Notes: generated by a model not told the origin, from the sequence alone. 64,000 bases of DNA from JAGVPT01 sp964439265 (GCA_964439265.1 CAYTOA010000009.1:21360-85359), one strand, 5' to 3'. Positions 1 through 8,371 are shown, counted from the first letter of the stretch. Program-made: numbers and translations.

Positions 1-50
1 GATGCATTCCAAAAATAGCCCCTATACCCAAACAATACGGAGAACTATCG

Positions 51-512
51 TTGAAAAACAAACTTCGCTGGATTGGAATAATTGCGGCAGTAGTCCTTAT
101 GCTCATTCAATTTCGTCAGCCCGACCGTTCGAATCCCCCCGTCGACCAGGCGCTGACAATCGCAGCGCAGACCGAATTCACAATGCCGGTCTCCGGATTG
201 ATCAGGACGGCGTGCTTCGATTGCCACTCGAACGAAACGCGCTGGCCGTGGTACAGCTACGTTGCTCCCGTTTCCTGGCTGGTCGCTGACGACGTGGCAA
301 AGGGGCGCCGTCACCTTAATTTTTCAGAATGGGAAAAGTATCCGAAGAGCAAGCAAGTGTTGAAGCTCGGACAGATCTATGAGCAGGTAACGAAAGCCGA
401 TATGCCATTACCGAAATATTTGTACATCCACTCCGACGCACGGCTTAGCCCCGCCGACAGGGATTCAATTGCTGCGTGGACTGAACGCGTGAGGGATAGG
501 GAGAGCAATTAA
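51..512 (+). CDS. Haem-binding domain protein, membrane-anchored
   Basis: A 153-residue protein with a hydrophobic N-terminal segment (about residues 7-20) that would anchor or export it, followed by one CxxCH haem-attachment motif (Cys55, Cys58, His59). The rest is compact, Trp- and Tyr-rich, and resembles the small 'haem-binding domain' proteins common in Bacteroidota and relatives. These are thought to be periplasmic c-type haem proteins. I chose the TTG start at 51 because the hydrophobic segment follows at once and a GGAGA sits at 39-43. No redox partner is encoded beside it, so its electron-transfer role is inferred from the family only. It converges on rdgB across an AT-rich repeat. 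Confidence 0.8.
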   Translation: MKNKLRWIGIIAAVVLMLIQFRQPDRSNPPVDQALTIAAQTEFTMPVSGLIRTACFDCHSNETRWPWYSYVAPVSWLVADDVAKGRRHLNFSEWEKYPKSKQVLKLGQIYEQVTKADMPLPKYLYIHSDARLSPADRDSIAAWTERVRDRESN

Positions 513-590
513 GAATTAGGAACTCATGGTACAAACTTGATCAAATGATTTGAGTTTTTAATTCTTCACTTTTAACTTTTAACTTCAATC
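508..590. repeat. AT-rich intergenic palindrome, copy A
   Basis: An AT-rich stretch with an AATTAAGAATTA arm near 508-520 and the opposed TTTTTAATTCTTCACTTTT arm near 556-574. It has the same make-up as the copies at 1672-1776 and 40673-40767. It begins at the stop of the haem-binding gene and runs into the last codons of rdgB, so the RdgB tail (EVKS) is encoded by repeat sequence. It may act as a bidirectional terminator between the two convergent genes. Confidence 0.5.
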
Positions 591-1168
591 TCTAAGAGAA
601 CCTCTACCGCTTTCGCTACCGCAATTGAGCGATGGCTGATTGTGTTCTTCTCATCCATTCCCATTTCGGCGTATGTTTTTCTTGATCCGGCCGGGATAAA
701 AAGCGGATCGTAGCCAAACCCGCCTGTGCCCCGGAGCGACTCCGCTATATCCCCTTCTATCTTTCCTTCAACCACTCTTTGCATGTCCTTCCCGACAATT
801 GCAACGACGGTTCGAAATCGAGCATTGCGCCGCCTCGGAGGAACTCCTTTTAAAGCGTGCAGAAGCTTCATGTTGTTTTCGGCGTACGTCGCTCTTTCGC
901 CGGAATAGCGAGCCGAGACCACTCCCGGCTTCAACTCGAGATAGTAGCATTCCAGGCCTGTGTCATCTGCGAGCGAGAGAAGGCCGGTTGCCTTAAAGGC
1001 TTCTTTCGCTTTCTTCAATGCATTTCCCTCGAGTGTCGGCTGATCCTCAATCGTTTTCGGAAGGCCGGGATAATCGATGAGACTTTTAATGTTGAATCCA
1101 TGCGAGCCAAGCAGACTTGATATTTCCTCGACTTTGTGCCGATTGTTTGTGGCAAGCAGAATATCCAT
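572..1168 (-). CDS. rdgB: RdgB/HAM1 family non-canonical purine NTP pyrophosphatase
   Basis: Hydrolyses ITP, dITP and XTP to the monophosphates, keeping deaminated purines out of DNA and RNA. The protein opens with the family signature ILLATNNRHKVEEI, has the central SLADDTGLEC segment around the catalytic acidic residues, and ends with the conserved GGFGYDPLFIP and SHRSIA motifs. The length (198 residues) is normal. The reading frame extends 29 codons further upstream, but I start at the ATG at 1168 because the conserved N-terminus begins there and the upstream codons overlap guaD. It lies 25 nt downstream of guaD on the same strand, so the two are probably co-transcribed. Confidence 0.93.
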   Translation of the reverse strand: MDILLATNNRHKVEEISSLLGSHGFNIKSLIDYPGLPKTIEDQPTLEGNALKKAKEAFKATGLLSLADDTGLECYYLELKPGVVSARYSGERATYAENNMKLLHALKGVPPRRRNARFRTVVAIVGKDMQRVVEGKIEGDIAESLRGTGGFGYDPLFIPAGSRKTYAEMGMDEKNTISHRSIAVAKAVEVLLEIEVKS

Positions 1169-1193
1169 AGAATAATCGATGCCTAGTTGAGAG

Positions 1194-1664
1194 TTAATAG
1201 TGAATTTTATCCTGCGACCTTTGCCATTCTTCGAAAGCGATGAAAGCCTCCTCACGCATCATTTGAATCATCGGGATCCTTCGGTCGGCGACCGGAAGTG
1301 CGATCTCTTTATAGATGAAGAAATCGTCGAAGCCGATGCCGGCGGCGTCGATATGCGTATTGGCAAAGTATATTTTATCCGGACGGGCCCAGTAGATCGC
1401 CCCGAGGCACATCGGACACGGCTCGCAGGACGTGTAGATCTCGCATCCGGTCAGCTGGAAGGTGCCAAGTGCGCGGCACGCTTCCCGAATTGCAACAATC
1501 TCAGCATGTGCTGTCGGATCGTTGGTCAAAGTGACAAGATTAGTACCTCGCGAAATGACTTTCTCATCTTTCACGACGACCGCTGCGAATGGCCCTCCCT
1601 TCCCGTCCCGAATGTTTTTCCGGGAAAGCTCGATGGCCTCCTTCATGAATGCAGTGTTCGCCAT
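1194..1664 (-). CDS. guaD: Guanine deaminase (cytidine deaminase fold)
   Basis: A 156-residue zinc deaminase that converts guanine to xanthine and ammonia. Zinc ligands and the catalytic Glu are visible as TAHAE (His53, Glu55) and EPCPMC (Cys83, Cys86). The run after it, YWARP, and the conserved FIYKEI segment and C-terminal aromatic residue match bacterial GuaD of the Bacillus type rather than TadA or cytosine deaminase. The domain-swapped C-terminus typical of GuaD appears to be present. The gene precedes rdgB with 25 nt between them, which couples guanine deamination with removal of xanthine- and hypoxanthine-type nucleotides. A related nucleobase substrate cannot be excluded. Confidence 0.85.
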   Translation of the reverse strand: MANTAFMKEAIELSRKNIRDGKGGPFAAVVVKDEKVISRGTNLVTLTNDPTAHAEIVAIREACRALGTFQLTGCEIYTSCEPCPMCLGAIYWARPDKIYFANTHIDAAGIGFDDFFIYKEIALPVADRRIPMIQMMREEAFIAFEEWQRSQDKIHY

Positions 1665-1671
1665 AAGACAG

Positions 1672-1776
1672 ACAATTAATAATTAAGAATTAATAATGAA
1701 TAATTAAAAAATAAACTTGATAAAGTTGACTTAAATGATCGTCATTTTTAACTTTTAATTATTAATTCTTAATTGT
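1672..1776. repeat. AT-rich intergenic palindrome, copy B
   Basis: A nearly pure A+T palindrome between radA and guaD. The left arm (about 1672-1710, ACAATTAATAATTAAGAA at its start) pairs with the right arm (about 1746-1776, ending TTAATTCTTAATTGT). The loop carries a GATAAAGTTGACTTAAATGATC core that resembles the ACTTGATCAAATGATTTGAG core of copy A. It could fold as a long hairpin in RNA of either strand. No gene is seen in it. Confidence 0.55.
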
Positions 1777-1779
1777 TCC

Positions 1780-3138
1780 TCATCCTACAAGTTCCTTTAT
1801 CGCTTGTGCGATCGTTTCCACCCCGACGATGGAGATGCCGTTGGCGTTCTTCAGATTCTTAAGGTTGTTCTTGGGAACGACGATCTTCTTGAACCCAAGC
1901 TTCGCCGCTTCCTGCACGCGCTTTTCACTGTGCACAATCGTTCGTATTTCTCCGCCGAGACCGATCTCGCCGATCGCGACCGCTTGTGAATCCACCGGAA
2001 CATCGCGGAGCGATGAAACGATCGATGATGCGATACCAAGGTCGGCAGCGGGCTCGTCAATACGAATTCCTCCTGCAACGTTGACAAACACGTCATGCGT
2101 GCCAAGATTGAGGCCGACTCTTTTTTCGAGGACTGCCAGAAGCATTTGCAGCCGGCGAAGGTCGAAGCCGGTCGCCGTCCTCTGCGGAAGGCCGTAACTC
2201 GTCGAACTGACCAATGCCTGAACCTCGATCAAGATCGGCCGCGTCCCCTCAAGCGTAGCAACGATTGTCGCACCCGAGGCCCCATACGTCCGTTCGGAAA
2301 GAAAAACTTCGGACGGATTTTTCACCTCGTGCATTCCGTCGTCGTGCATCTCGAAGATCCCGATCTCGTTCGTCGAACCGAACCTGTTCTTTGTCGCACG
2401 AAGAATGCGGTACGAATAATGCCGCTCCCCTTCGAATTGCAGCACCGTGTCGACCATGTGCTCTATCACGCGCGGTCCTGCGAGTATCCCTTCTTTTGTG
2501 ACATGTCCGATAAGGATCAACGGTATGCTTTTCGATTTGGCAATGCGTGTAAGCAGCGCGGTCGCTTCGCGCACCTGCCCGACGCTCCCCGGTGCGCTCT
2601 CCAGGTCAGGCCGGAACATCGTTTGAATCGAATCGACGACAACGATATCCGGGTCCCCGCGTTCGATGACGTCGGCGATTATCTCCAAATTTGTTTCGGG
2701 AAGAAGCAGTACGGAATTCGATTGCGTTCCCAGCCGTTCCGCCCGCAGCTTGATCTGCTTGAGCGATTCTTCCCCCGTAACATATAATAGAACTTTATCA
2801 CGCAGCTTGAGCGCAACCTGCATCATTAATGTCGACTTGCCGATGCCGGGGTCGCCGCCGAGAAGAACCACGGACCCGGCTACAAGTCCGCCCCCGAGAA
2901 CCCGGTCAAACTCAGCTATGCCGGTCTTCGAACGCACATCTTCAGAGCCGTTAACGTCGTTCAGCGCGACGGGCTCGATCTTGGATGCAACGCCTCCCGA
3001 CTTACGTGCGATCTTCGCCGGCGTCGGCGCTTCTTCGACGAACGTGTTCCATTCATTGCAGTTCGGGCATTTCCCTGTCCACCGCGGAGACATATACCCG
3101 CAGGATTGACAAACGTATTTTGTTAAAACTTTTGACAT
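1780..3138 (-). CDS. radA: DNA repair protein RadA
   Basis: A 452-residue RecA-like branch-migration ATPase. It has an N-terminal four-cysteine zinc finger (Cys10, 13, 24, 27), a Walker A GGDPGIGKS at about 94-102, the RadA-specific KNRFG motif and a C-terminal Lon-protease-like domain with a MLLAVLEKR stretch. It helps process recombination intermediates and stalled forks. The frame stays open 24 codons upstream, but the ATG at 3138 gives the canonical MSKVLTKYVCQSCG start. It is transcribed towards guaD and separated from it by the AT-rich palindrome. Confidence 0.95.
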   Translation of the reverse strand: MSKVLTKYVCQSCGYMSPRWTGKCPNCNEWNTFVEEAPTPAKIARKSGGVASKIEPVALNDVNGSEDVRSKTGIAEFDRVLGGGLVAGSVVLLGGDPGIGKSTLMMQVALKLRDKVLLYVTGEESLKQIKLRAERLGTQSNSVLLLPETNLEIIADVIERGDPDIVVVDSIQTMFRPDLESAPGSVGQVREATALLTRIAKSKSIPLILIGHVTKEGILAGPRVIEHMVDTVLQFEGERHYSYRILRATKNRFGSTNEIGIFEMHDDGMHEVKNPSEVFLSERTYGASGATIVATLEGTRPILIEVQALVSSTSYGLPQRTATGFDLRRLQMLLAVLEKRVGLNLGTHDVFVNVAGGIRIDEPAADLGIASSIVSSLRDVPVDSQAVAIGEIGLGGEIRTIVHSEKRVQEAAKLGFKKIVVPKNNLKNLKNANGISIVGVETIAQAIKELVG

Positions 3139-3169
3139 TGTTAGAATATAGATGTTTAAGCCAAGAGAT

Positions 3170-3749
3170 TCAACGAGAGGAAAAGATCGGCTCCGAATTA
3201 AGCAAAACACTGGATTCCATATGCTTAGAACCCGATCCTTCGCTTTGGTTTTTCTTCAATGACCATAAATTGTCGGATAGCTTCAAAAACAATCCTGAAT
3301 TGCTCGTCATATTTTTTTCAAGTTCTTGAAGCTTTCGAGCCAGGTCTTTATGCGTAGCAAGAATTTCTCTCAGTTTCACAAAAGCCCTTGGCGAAGCCAT
3401 CCCTTTGGGACATGATTTCAATATTTACCCGAACGGCGTGACTGCTGTGCAAGACGCTGGAAAGCATCGCAACGCCCTGTTCCGTGAATGCATAAGGTAA
3501 ATATTTTGTGTGCTCTCCCCTCTTTAAGGTGCCAAAATGGTACCTTAAAGAAGCGTATTCCTGTTCGGTCAGTTCGAACATGAAATCTCTCGGAAAACGC
3601 TCCTGGTTTCTGCGGACAGCTCTCTTTAGAGTTTTTGTTTCGACCCGGTACAATTCAGCGAGGATGACATCCAACATTATCTTTTGCCCGCGGATTAAAA
3701 AAATATTCCGCTCGATACATCCGGGCGGGAGAAAACGTGTTGGTCTCAT
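3170..3749 (-). pseudogene. ORF6N-domain protein, frameshifted by a 22-bp insertion
   Basis: Two overlapping reading frames together make one ORF6N-domain protein matching the intact gene at 35356-35889 along its length. The N-terminal part (from ATG 3749) runs through ERNIFLIRGQKIMLD, the RFPRDFMFELT motif and TEQGVAMLSSVLHS. After VNIEIM it loses register, and the continuation RAFVKLREILATHKDLA is read in the next frame. The break is an extra 22 nt at 3389-3410, not a multiple of three. Removing it restores VNIEIM-RAFVKLREIL exactly as in the paralogue. ORF6N proteins are usually phage- or plasmid-associated DNA-binding proteins, but no phage genes lie nearby. The truncated N-terminal product (133 residues) could still be made. 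Confidence 0.85.
3389..3410. repeat. 22-bp insertion, relic of a dispersed repeat
   Basis: The extra 22 nt inside the ORF6N gene. On the minus strand it contains CCCAAAGGGATGGCTTCGC, which matches 18 of 19 positions of a segment near 63487-63505 in the palindromic repeat region. The intact ORF6N copy has nothing at the corresponding place. It therefore looks like a fragment of a dispersed repeat that landed in the gene. Confidence 0.65.
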
Positions 3750-3899
3750 GGATTCCCCCTAAGGAATGGATGAATAGAAGCTGTCTTTTATATCCCCAAA
3801 AACCTAGCCGTAAATGTCGTTACTGAAGCTCTTTGCCTTTTTCAGTAGATCGGTCTAAGGTCCATGGAACAATTTTCTCGCAAACGATTATTTTTCTTT

Positions 3900-5162
3900 C
3901 TATTTCACCAACCACAAGCTCAGTGCAGGAACATACGTTATAATCAAAAGAGCCACAATGAGCACTAGAATGAACGGCAGCGTCGCGGCCGTTACCTGGC
4001 CGATCGTTTTCTTGAATCGAAAGCTCGACATGAACAGGTTCATACCGACCGGCGGCATCAGATACGCGATCTCCAGGTTGGCAAGAAAAATTATGCCAAG
4101 ATGGATCGGGTCGACACCGTACTGTTTTGCAATCGGTACGATGAGCGGCACCACGACGATCGCTGAGAAGATCTCCATCATCATTCCGATCACCAGCAGA
4201 AACACATTCAGGATCATGAGAAAGACGATCTTGCTCTCGACCACCTGCCGGATCAGCTCGAACAGCCTCTGGGGTATTTGCTGATCGATGAGAAAACTCG
4301 TCAGCCCCATCGCCATCGCCAGGATCATCAGGATCGCCCCGACGAGGACCATGCTTTCCTTCATCACCCTTGGGACGTCGGTCGTCAGCTTCAGATCCCG
4401 ATACACGAACACTTCAACGACAAAGACGTAGAATGCGGTGACGGCAGCCGCCTCGGTGGCGGTAAAATACCCTCCATAGATTCCGCCGATAATGAAGAAT
4501 GGGAGAGGAATTTCCCAGATGACATTCTTGAATGCCATCCACAATTTTTTTGCTTCGAACGGGTGCCGTTCGATCTTCGACGCAATTCCCTGCCGGACGC
4601 TGTAGATCGCCAAAACTGTCACCAGCAGAATGCCGGGAACAATTCCCGCCCGAAACAATTGATCGATGGAGACTTCTGCGACGGTGCCATACAGAATGAT
4701 CGGAAGGCTTGGAGGAAAAAGAAGACCAAGGCTGCCGGACGTTGTCACCAGGCCGAGCACGAACTTTTCGCTGTATTTTTCCGCGATCAAAATCGGGAAG
4801 ACAAGTCCGCCGAGCGCAACAATGGTGATGCCCGACCCTCCCGTGAACGCCGTGAACACCGCACAGCTTGCCAGTACGACAATAGCGAGACCTCCCGGCA
4901 TCCATCCGATAAGCGCCTGAGCGAGTGCAACGATGCGCTGCGGGGCTTTGCTTTCTGCGAGAAAATATCCGGAAACAGTGAACAACGGAATGGCAAGCAG
5001 CACGGGCTGGCTTGCAAGGCGGTACATTTCAACAATGATCGCCGCTGTATCGATGCCTTGAGAAGAAAATCCGAGAAGCGATATCGTGCCGATGATCGCA
5101 AAAAGAGGCGCACCGAAAAGAACGAGGACAGCCAGCGCAAGAACGACGTAGATGACCGGCAT
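3900..5162 (-). CDS. dctM: TRAP transporter large permease subunit DctM
   Basis: A 420-residue polytopic inner-membrane protein with about a dozen hydrophobic segments, the size and pattern of DctM (IT superfamily). It carries the family's GGSGITIVALG, a LLFPPSLPIILYG segment and YLMPPVGMNLF near the C-terminus. It forms the ion-coupled channel that imports the solute delivered by DctP. Its start codon overlaps the dctQ stop by one base (TGATG at 5160-5164), so translation is coupled. It is the last gene of the tatT-dctP-dctQ-dctM operon. The substrate cannot be read from the sequence. Confidence 0.95.
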   Translation of the reverse strand: MPVIYVVLALAVLVLFGAPLFAIIGTISLLGFSSQGIDTAAIIVEMYRLASQPVLLAIPLFTVSGYFLAESKAPQRIVALAQALIGWMPGGLAIVVLASCAVFTAFTGGSGITIVALGGLVFPILIAEKYSEKFVLGLVTTSGSLGLLFPPSLPIILYGTVAEVSIDQLFRAGIVPGILLVTVLAIYSVRQGIASKIERHPFEAKKLWMAFKNVIWEIPLPFFIIGGIYGGYFTATEAAAVTAFYVFVVEVFVYRDLKLTTDVPRVMKESMVLVGAILMILAMAMGLTSFLIDQQIPQRLFELIRQVVESKIVFLMILNVFLLVIGMMMEIFSAIVVVPLIVPIAKQYGVDPIHLGIIFLANLEIAYLMPPVGMNLFMSSFRFKKTIGQVTAATLPFILVLIVALLIITYVPALSLWLVK

Positions 5163-5671
5163 CAGTGCTGCTCCTCAATGTGCCAATCGTCCCTGGCGAT
5201 CTCCGCCCCCCAGGTGAGCGAACGCACGAGAAACCGAAACGCAATGATGGCGTAACCAACCGGGATGATGATAATGAAGTACGTCATGGAAAGATTGAGA
5301 ATAAGCGTATCCGAAGACTCCCCTTCCATCTGCACAAACGCGATCGCCGCTCTCATGAGAAAGTAACAGACAATTGCGGCAAACAAATTCGTCGCGATAT
5401 AGATGACTTTTCTGAACCTCTCCGGCGCCAGTTTGTTGATGAATTCAATTTTCAGATGACGTCCTTCACCCGTTGCGATCACGGCCCCGAGGAATCCGAG
5501 CCAGAGGACCAGATGGCGCAGAAAAACATCCCCCCATTCAATGCTCGTATGGAAAAAATTTCTGAGCACGACCTGGCCGAACGCCATCACGATCATGACA
5601 CTCAGAAAAAAGATGATCAGCCATCCGGTAATGCGTGTGAGCCATCGATCGACGAACAGCAGCGCCTTCAT
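5162..5671 (-). CDS. dctQ: TRAP transporter small permease subunit DctQ
   Basis: A 169-residue membrane protein with four hydrophobic segments, the standard DctQ topology. Family features include FGQVVLRNFF in the first half and WLGFLGAVIATGEGRHLKIEF in the middle. It partners DctM in the membrane. It overlaps dctP by 4 nt at its start and dctM by 1 nt at its end, so the three genes form a tightly coupled operon. Confidence 0.92.
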   Translation of the reverse strand: MKALLFVDRWLTRITGWLIIFFLSVMIVMAFGQVVLRNFFHTSIEWGDVFLRHLVLWLGFLGAVIATGEGRHLKIEFINKLAPERFRKVIYIATNLFAAIVCYFLMRAAIAFVQMEGESSDTLILNLSMTYFIIIIPVGYAIIAFRFLVRSLTWGAEIARDDWHIEEQH

Positions 5672-6660
5672 TTCTTCTCCTTGGCACGGAAGTCCGCTAC
5701 CGATTTTTCCACACGGTTCAGGAGATCTTCCGAATAGAGTTTCCCGACCATCAGCCGCCGCGCGTTCTTTCCGATCTCTACATATCGGGCGATTTCATTT
5801 GCATCCGGTTTTGTGAAAATGATCTTGCTTTTCTTTAACACATCGAGGGATTTGGCATTATCTATTCGGCTTTGTTCGGTGAGCTTTCGCATCAGGAGCT
5901 TTCCGTTGCGAAGCAGTATCCCTTGCAGATCCGGCGGCATTTTGTCAAAATCTCTCTTCGCAATAACCACCGCACCGGCAGCATTGCTAAGGGCGTAGTC
6001 GAGCATATATTTTGAGGCGGTATACCACTGCAGCGAAACGCCGGCAAGGGGCGATGTGTACACACCATTGATCAGGCCCGTTTGAAGCGACGTCAACACA
6101 TCCGTGATCGAAAGCGGTATGGGGTTGATGCCAAACGCCTTGAACGTTGCCTCTGCGACTGGGTCGCCCTCCCACTGCCACATTTTAACGCTCCTCATAT
6201 CTTCGACCTTGGTGACCGGAGTGTTTGTGAAGACGTAGACAAATCCTACCTCAGCCCAGCCAAGGAGGACGTATCCGCCGTTTTCAAATTCTTTGCTCAG
6301 CTCCGCATCGTACTGGTTGACGACGTAGTCTACTTCGTCATGGTTTTTGAAGAGGAATGGAGAGTCCAGGATGCGCACCGGCTTAGCGATCTCGCCGATC
6401 CCGACACCCGTGATGCCCGCACTCTGAAACTGCCCGAGCCGGATCTTGCGAATCACGTCCTTTTCGTCGCCGGCGACTCCGCCCGCGTAAATCTTGAACC
6501 CGAGCCTTCCCCCGCTCTCCTTGCGGATCGCCTGGTCGTATTCTTTCATCACCGTGATCCAGGTGCTTCCTTCGGGAGCCAGAGTGGCGAACTTGATGGT
6601 GAAATCCTGAGCGAACACCTGGGAGGTAAGAATGAGAAATGTGATGACGAAATATTTCAT
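5668..6660 (-). CDS. dctP: TRAP transporter substrate-binding protein DctP
   Basis: A 330-residue periplasmic solute-binding protein with a signal peptide (residues 1-17, ending VFAQ). It has the hallmark KFATLAPEGSTW start, a central conserved Arg-containing segment MRSVKMWQWEGDP, and the PIPLSITDVLTSLQTGLINGVYT region, where DctP proteins usually have 'ALQTGVVDG'. It captures an organic acid or similar ligand for DctQM. A TatT lipoprotein directly upstream suggests this is a TatP-type binding protein that works as a P-T pair. Its ligand is unknown. Confidence 0.93.
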   Translation of the reverse strand: MKYFVITFLILTSQVFAQDFTIKFATLAPEGSTWITVMKEYDQAIRKESGGRLGFKIYAGGVAGDEKDVIRKIRLGQFQSAGITGVGIGEIAKPVRILDSPFLFKNHDEVDYVVNQYDAELSKEFENGGYVLLGWAEVGFVYVFTNTPVTKVEDMRSVKMWQWEGDPVAEATFKAFGINPIPLSITDVLTSLQTGLINGVYTSPLAGVSLQWYTASKYMLDYALSNAAGAVVIAKRDFDKMPPDLQGILLRNGKLLMRKLTEQSRIDNAKSLDVLKKSKIIFTKPDANEIARYVEIGKNARRLMVGKLYSEDLLNRVEKSVADFRAKEKK

Positions 6661-6708
6661 AGAGATGTTCCTTTGGCGGTCAAATGCCGCAGATGCAATA
6701 ACGTTAAT

Positions 6709-7584
6709 CTAAAAAAAGAGGTCGTTCTCTTTCGCTAGCAGTTCCTTTGCTTTTGCTTTCGCGATTGCATTGACGAGACGCTGTTCCGGAAGGATGTCGA
6801 TGGAGGCGTCCTCAACCGTCTTCAGCGAAGATTCGAACAGGAGCTTGTCCTGAACCTGAACCGCATAGCTTTGGGCAAAATAAACGAACGGGAGAAGAAA
6901 TTTTCCCCCGCCGATGTCGAAGCAACGGTTGAAATGCACCTTTGCGCTGTCCGGTTTGCCGCCGAGATTTTTCGGGACCGTCGCCAGCATCGTTCCGAAG
7001 AACAAATGAGCGCTGCCGTAGTAAAAACTCTCGTCGTTCAGCAGCACAAACTCCATGAGCGAGTTCACCTTATGAAGATCGGCAATAACCGAAGGATCGC
7101 CCAGACTTAGTTTGACGAGATTTCCCCAGGCATTCGCAGTCCAAAAAATAATGGCCACATCGTCCCTGGACAACGCCGCCACACCCGATCTAAATTCCTC
7201 AGGGCTGCCGTCGAACGCCGCGGCGAAGTGTTCATTCTTCCTCAATACCGACAATCCGTACTCTCGCGCCCGCATGTAAAGGACCTTCGCGCGCTCCGGA
7301 TCTTTGTCCTCAACAAACCCAAGGGCGTAGCCGGTATACGCCTGCGTCAGCAGCAATGCAAGATGGTCGTCGTCCTTGTCCTTTGAACGGTACAGGGCTT
7401 CCAGGAGCGTCAGGTTCGCGGGGATTGACTGCTCTGCCAGCACAAGGTCGGACTCCTCGAAGATTGCGCTCAAGCCGTTGTCGACGATGCCCGTCGTCGA
7501 ATTTACGGCCACCGTTTGCAGAAGGCCGCACGACCAACTGTAAAAACCGAGCAGGACGAAAATTGCGGGGGTGAGTTTTTTCAT
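6709..7584 (-). CDS. TatT-like TRAP transporter T-component, lipoprotein
   Basis: A 291-residue protein with a hydrophobic signal and an early cysteine (WSCG) that could be lipidated, though the lipobox is not canonical. The mature part is alpha-helical and matches the 'TRAP transporter TatT component' family first described in Treponema. Visible family features are the repeated helical hairpins, including LALLLTQAYTGYALGFVED and the RAREYGLSVL segment. TatT proteins are TPR-like and form a ring that can bind DctP/TatP. I start at ATG 7584, just before MKKLTPAIFVLL, rather than the 19 codons upstream. It heads the TRAP operon 48 nt before dctP. Confidence 0.85.
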   Translation of the reverse strand: MKKLTPAIFVLLGFYSWSCGLLQTVAVNSTTGIVDNGLSAIFEESDLVLAEQSIPANLTLLEALYRSKDKDDDHLALLLTQAYTGYALGFVEDKDPERAKVLYMRAREYGLSVLRKNEHFAAAFDGSPEEFRSGVAALSRDDVAIIFWTANAWGNLVKLSLGDPSVIADLHKVNSLMEFVLLNDESFYYGSAHLFFGTMLATVPKNLGGKPDSAKVHFNRCFDIGGGKFLLPFVYFAQSYAVQVQDKLLFESSLKTVEDASIDILPEQRLVNAIAKAKAKELLAKENDLFF

Positions 7585-7635
7585 GTTTTCGTTGTTGAAT
7601 ATAGAGAAAACCGGCCACTTTTCCAAAAACATTAT

Positions 7636-7664
7636 TTGCAAATCGAGTCAAAGTGTTTTAATAT
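7636..7664 (+). promoter_or_regulatory. Possible sigma70-type promoter for the two-component operon
   Basis: TTGCAA at 7636-7641 and TAATAT at 7659-7664 with 17 bp between them, 35 bp before the response-regulator start. Each hexamer matches 4 of 6 consensus bases. It sits in the 114-bp divergent spacer shared with the tatT operon. It is a pattern match only. Confidence 0.35.
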
Positions 7665-7698
7665 GGTAACAGATGTTTCGATTCATGAGGAAGAATTG

Positions 7699-8370
7699 AT
7701 GAAAATATTGGTCGTTGAAGACGAAAAAAAAGTCGCCGCATTTATTAAGAAAGGATTGGAAGAAGACCGCTACATCGTCGAGGTCGCATTCGACGGGGAC
7801 AAGGGCGGAGAGCTCGCGTCGCAAGGTTCGTTTGACCTGATCATCCTGGATATCCTGATGCCCAAAAAGGACGGGTTGACGGTGTTGAAGGAGTTGCGCG
7901 CACAACACATCGCCACGCCCGTTCTGATGATCACGGCAAAAGGGTCTGTGGACGATAAAGTGAAAGGGCTCGACACGGGGGCCGATGACTACCTGGTAAA
8001 GCCCTTTGCGATCGCCGAACTGCTCGCCCGCGTCCGCTCGCTCCTGCGGCGGGGGGGAACGGAAAAATCGACTGCGCTTACCGTCGCCGATCTGTCGCTC
8101 GACCTCGTATCGCACAAAGCGATGCGGGGAAAAAATCTCATAGAACTGACGGGCAAGGAGTATACGCTGCTTGAATATTTTATGCGGAACACGAACAAAG
8201 TGCTCAGCCGCACGATCATCTCCGAACATATTTGGAACTATAATTTCGACACCGGCACAAATATCATCGACGTCTACATCAACCACCTTCGCAACAAGAT
8301 CGACGGTGATTTTGACAAGAAACTGATCCATACGGTCCGGGGCGTCGGGTACATGATGAAAGCATCCTGA
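7699..8370 (+). CDS. OmpR/PhoB-family response regulator
   Basis: A 223-residue two-domain regulator. The receiver domain has the acidic pair EDE at 7-9, phospho-acceptor Asp51 in IILDILMPKKDG, the TAKG switch Thr and the KPF lysine near residue 101. The C-terminal winged-helix domain has the family's LTGKEYTLLEYFMRN and NIIDVYINHLRNKID motifs and the closing TVRGVGYMM. The ATG at 7699 has a GAGGAAGA ribosome-binding site at 7687-7694, and upstream codons in frame are not conserved. The cognate kinase begins one base after the stop. By family it resembles heavy-metal or envelope-stress regulators (CusR/ArlR type), but the signal is unknown. Confidence 0.93.
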   Translation: MKILVVEDEKKVAAFIKKGLEEDRYIVEVAFDGDKGGELASQGSFDLIILDILMPKKDGLTVLKELRAQHIATPVLMITAKGSVDDKVKGLDTGADDYLVKPFAIAELLARVRSLLRRGGTEKSTALTVADLSLDLVSHKAMRGKNLIELTGKEYTLLEYFMRNTNKVLSRTIISEHIWNYNFDTGTNIIDVYINHLRNKIDGDFDKKLIHTVRGVGYMMKAS

Positions 8371-8371
8371 A

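Noticed and set aside
125..137. TTCGAATCCC resembling a tRNA T-loop
   Set aside because: It is inside the haem-binding gene and lacks a cloverleaf context.
1200..1679. A plus-strand frame opposite guaD
   Set aside because: It is antisense to a well-supported enzyme and has no conserved features.
4278..5255. A 325-codon plus-strand frame opposite dctM
   Set aside because: It has no recognisable motifs and a composition of charged residues typical of the antisense of a membrane gene; dctM is certain.
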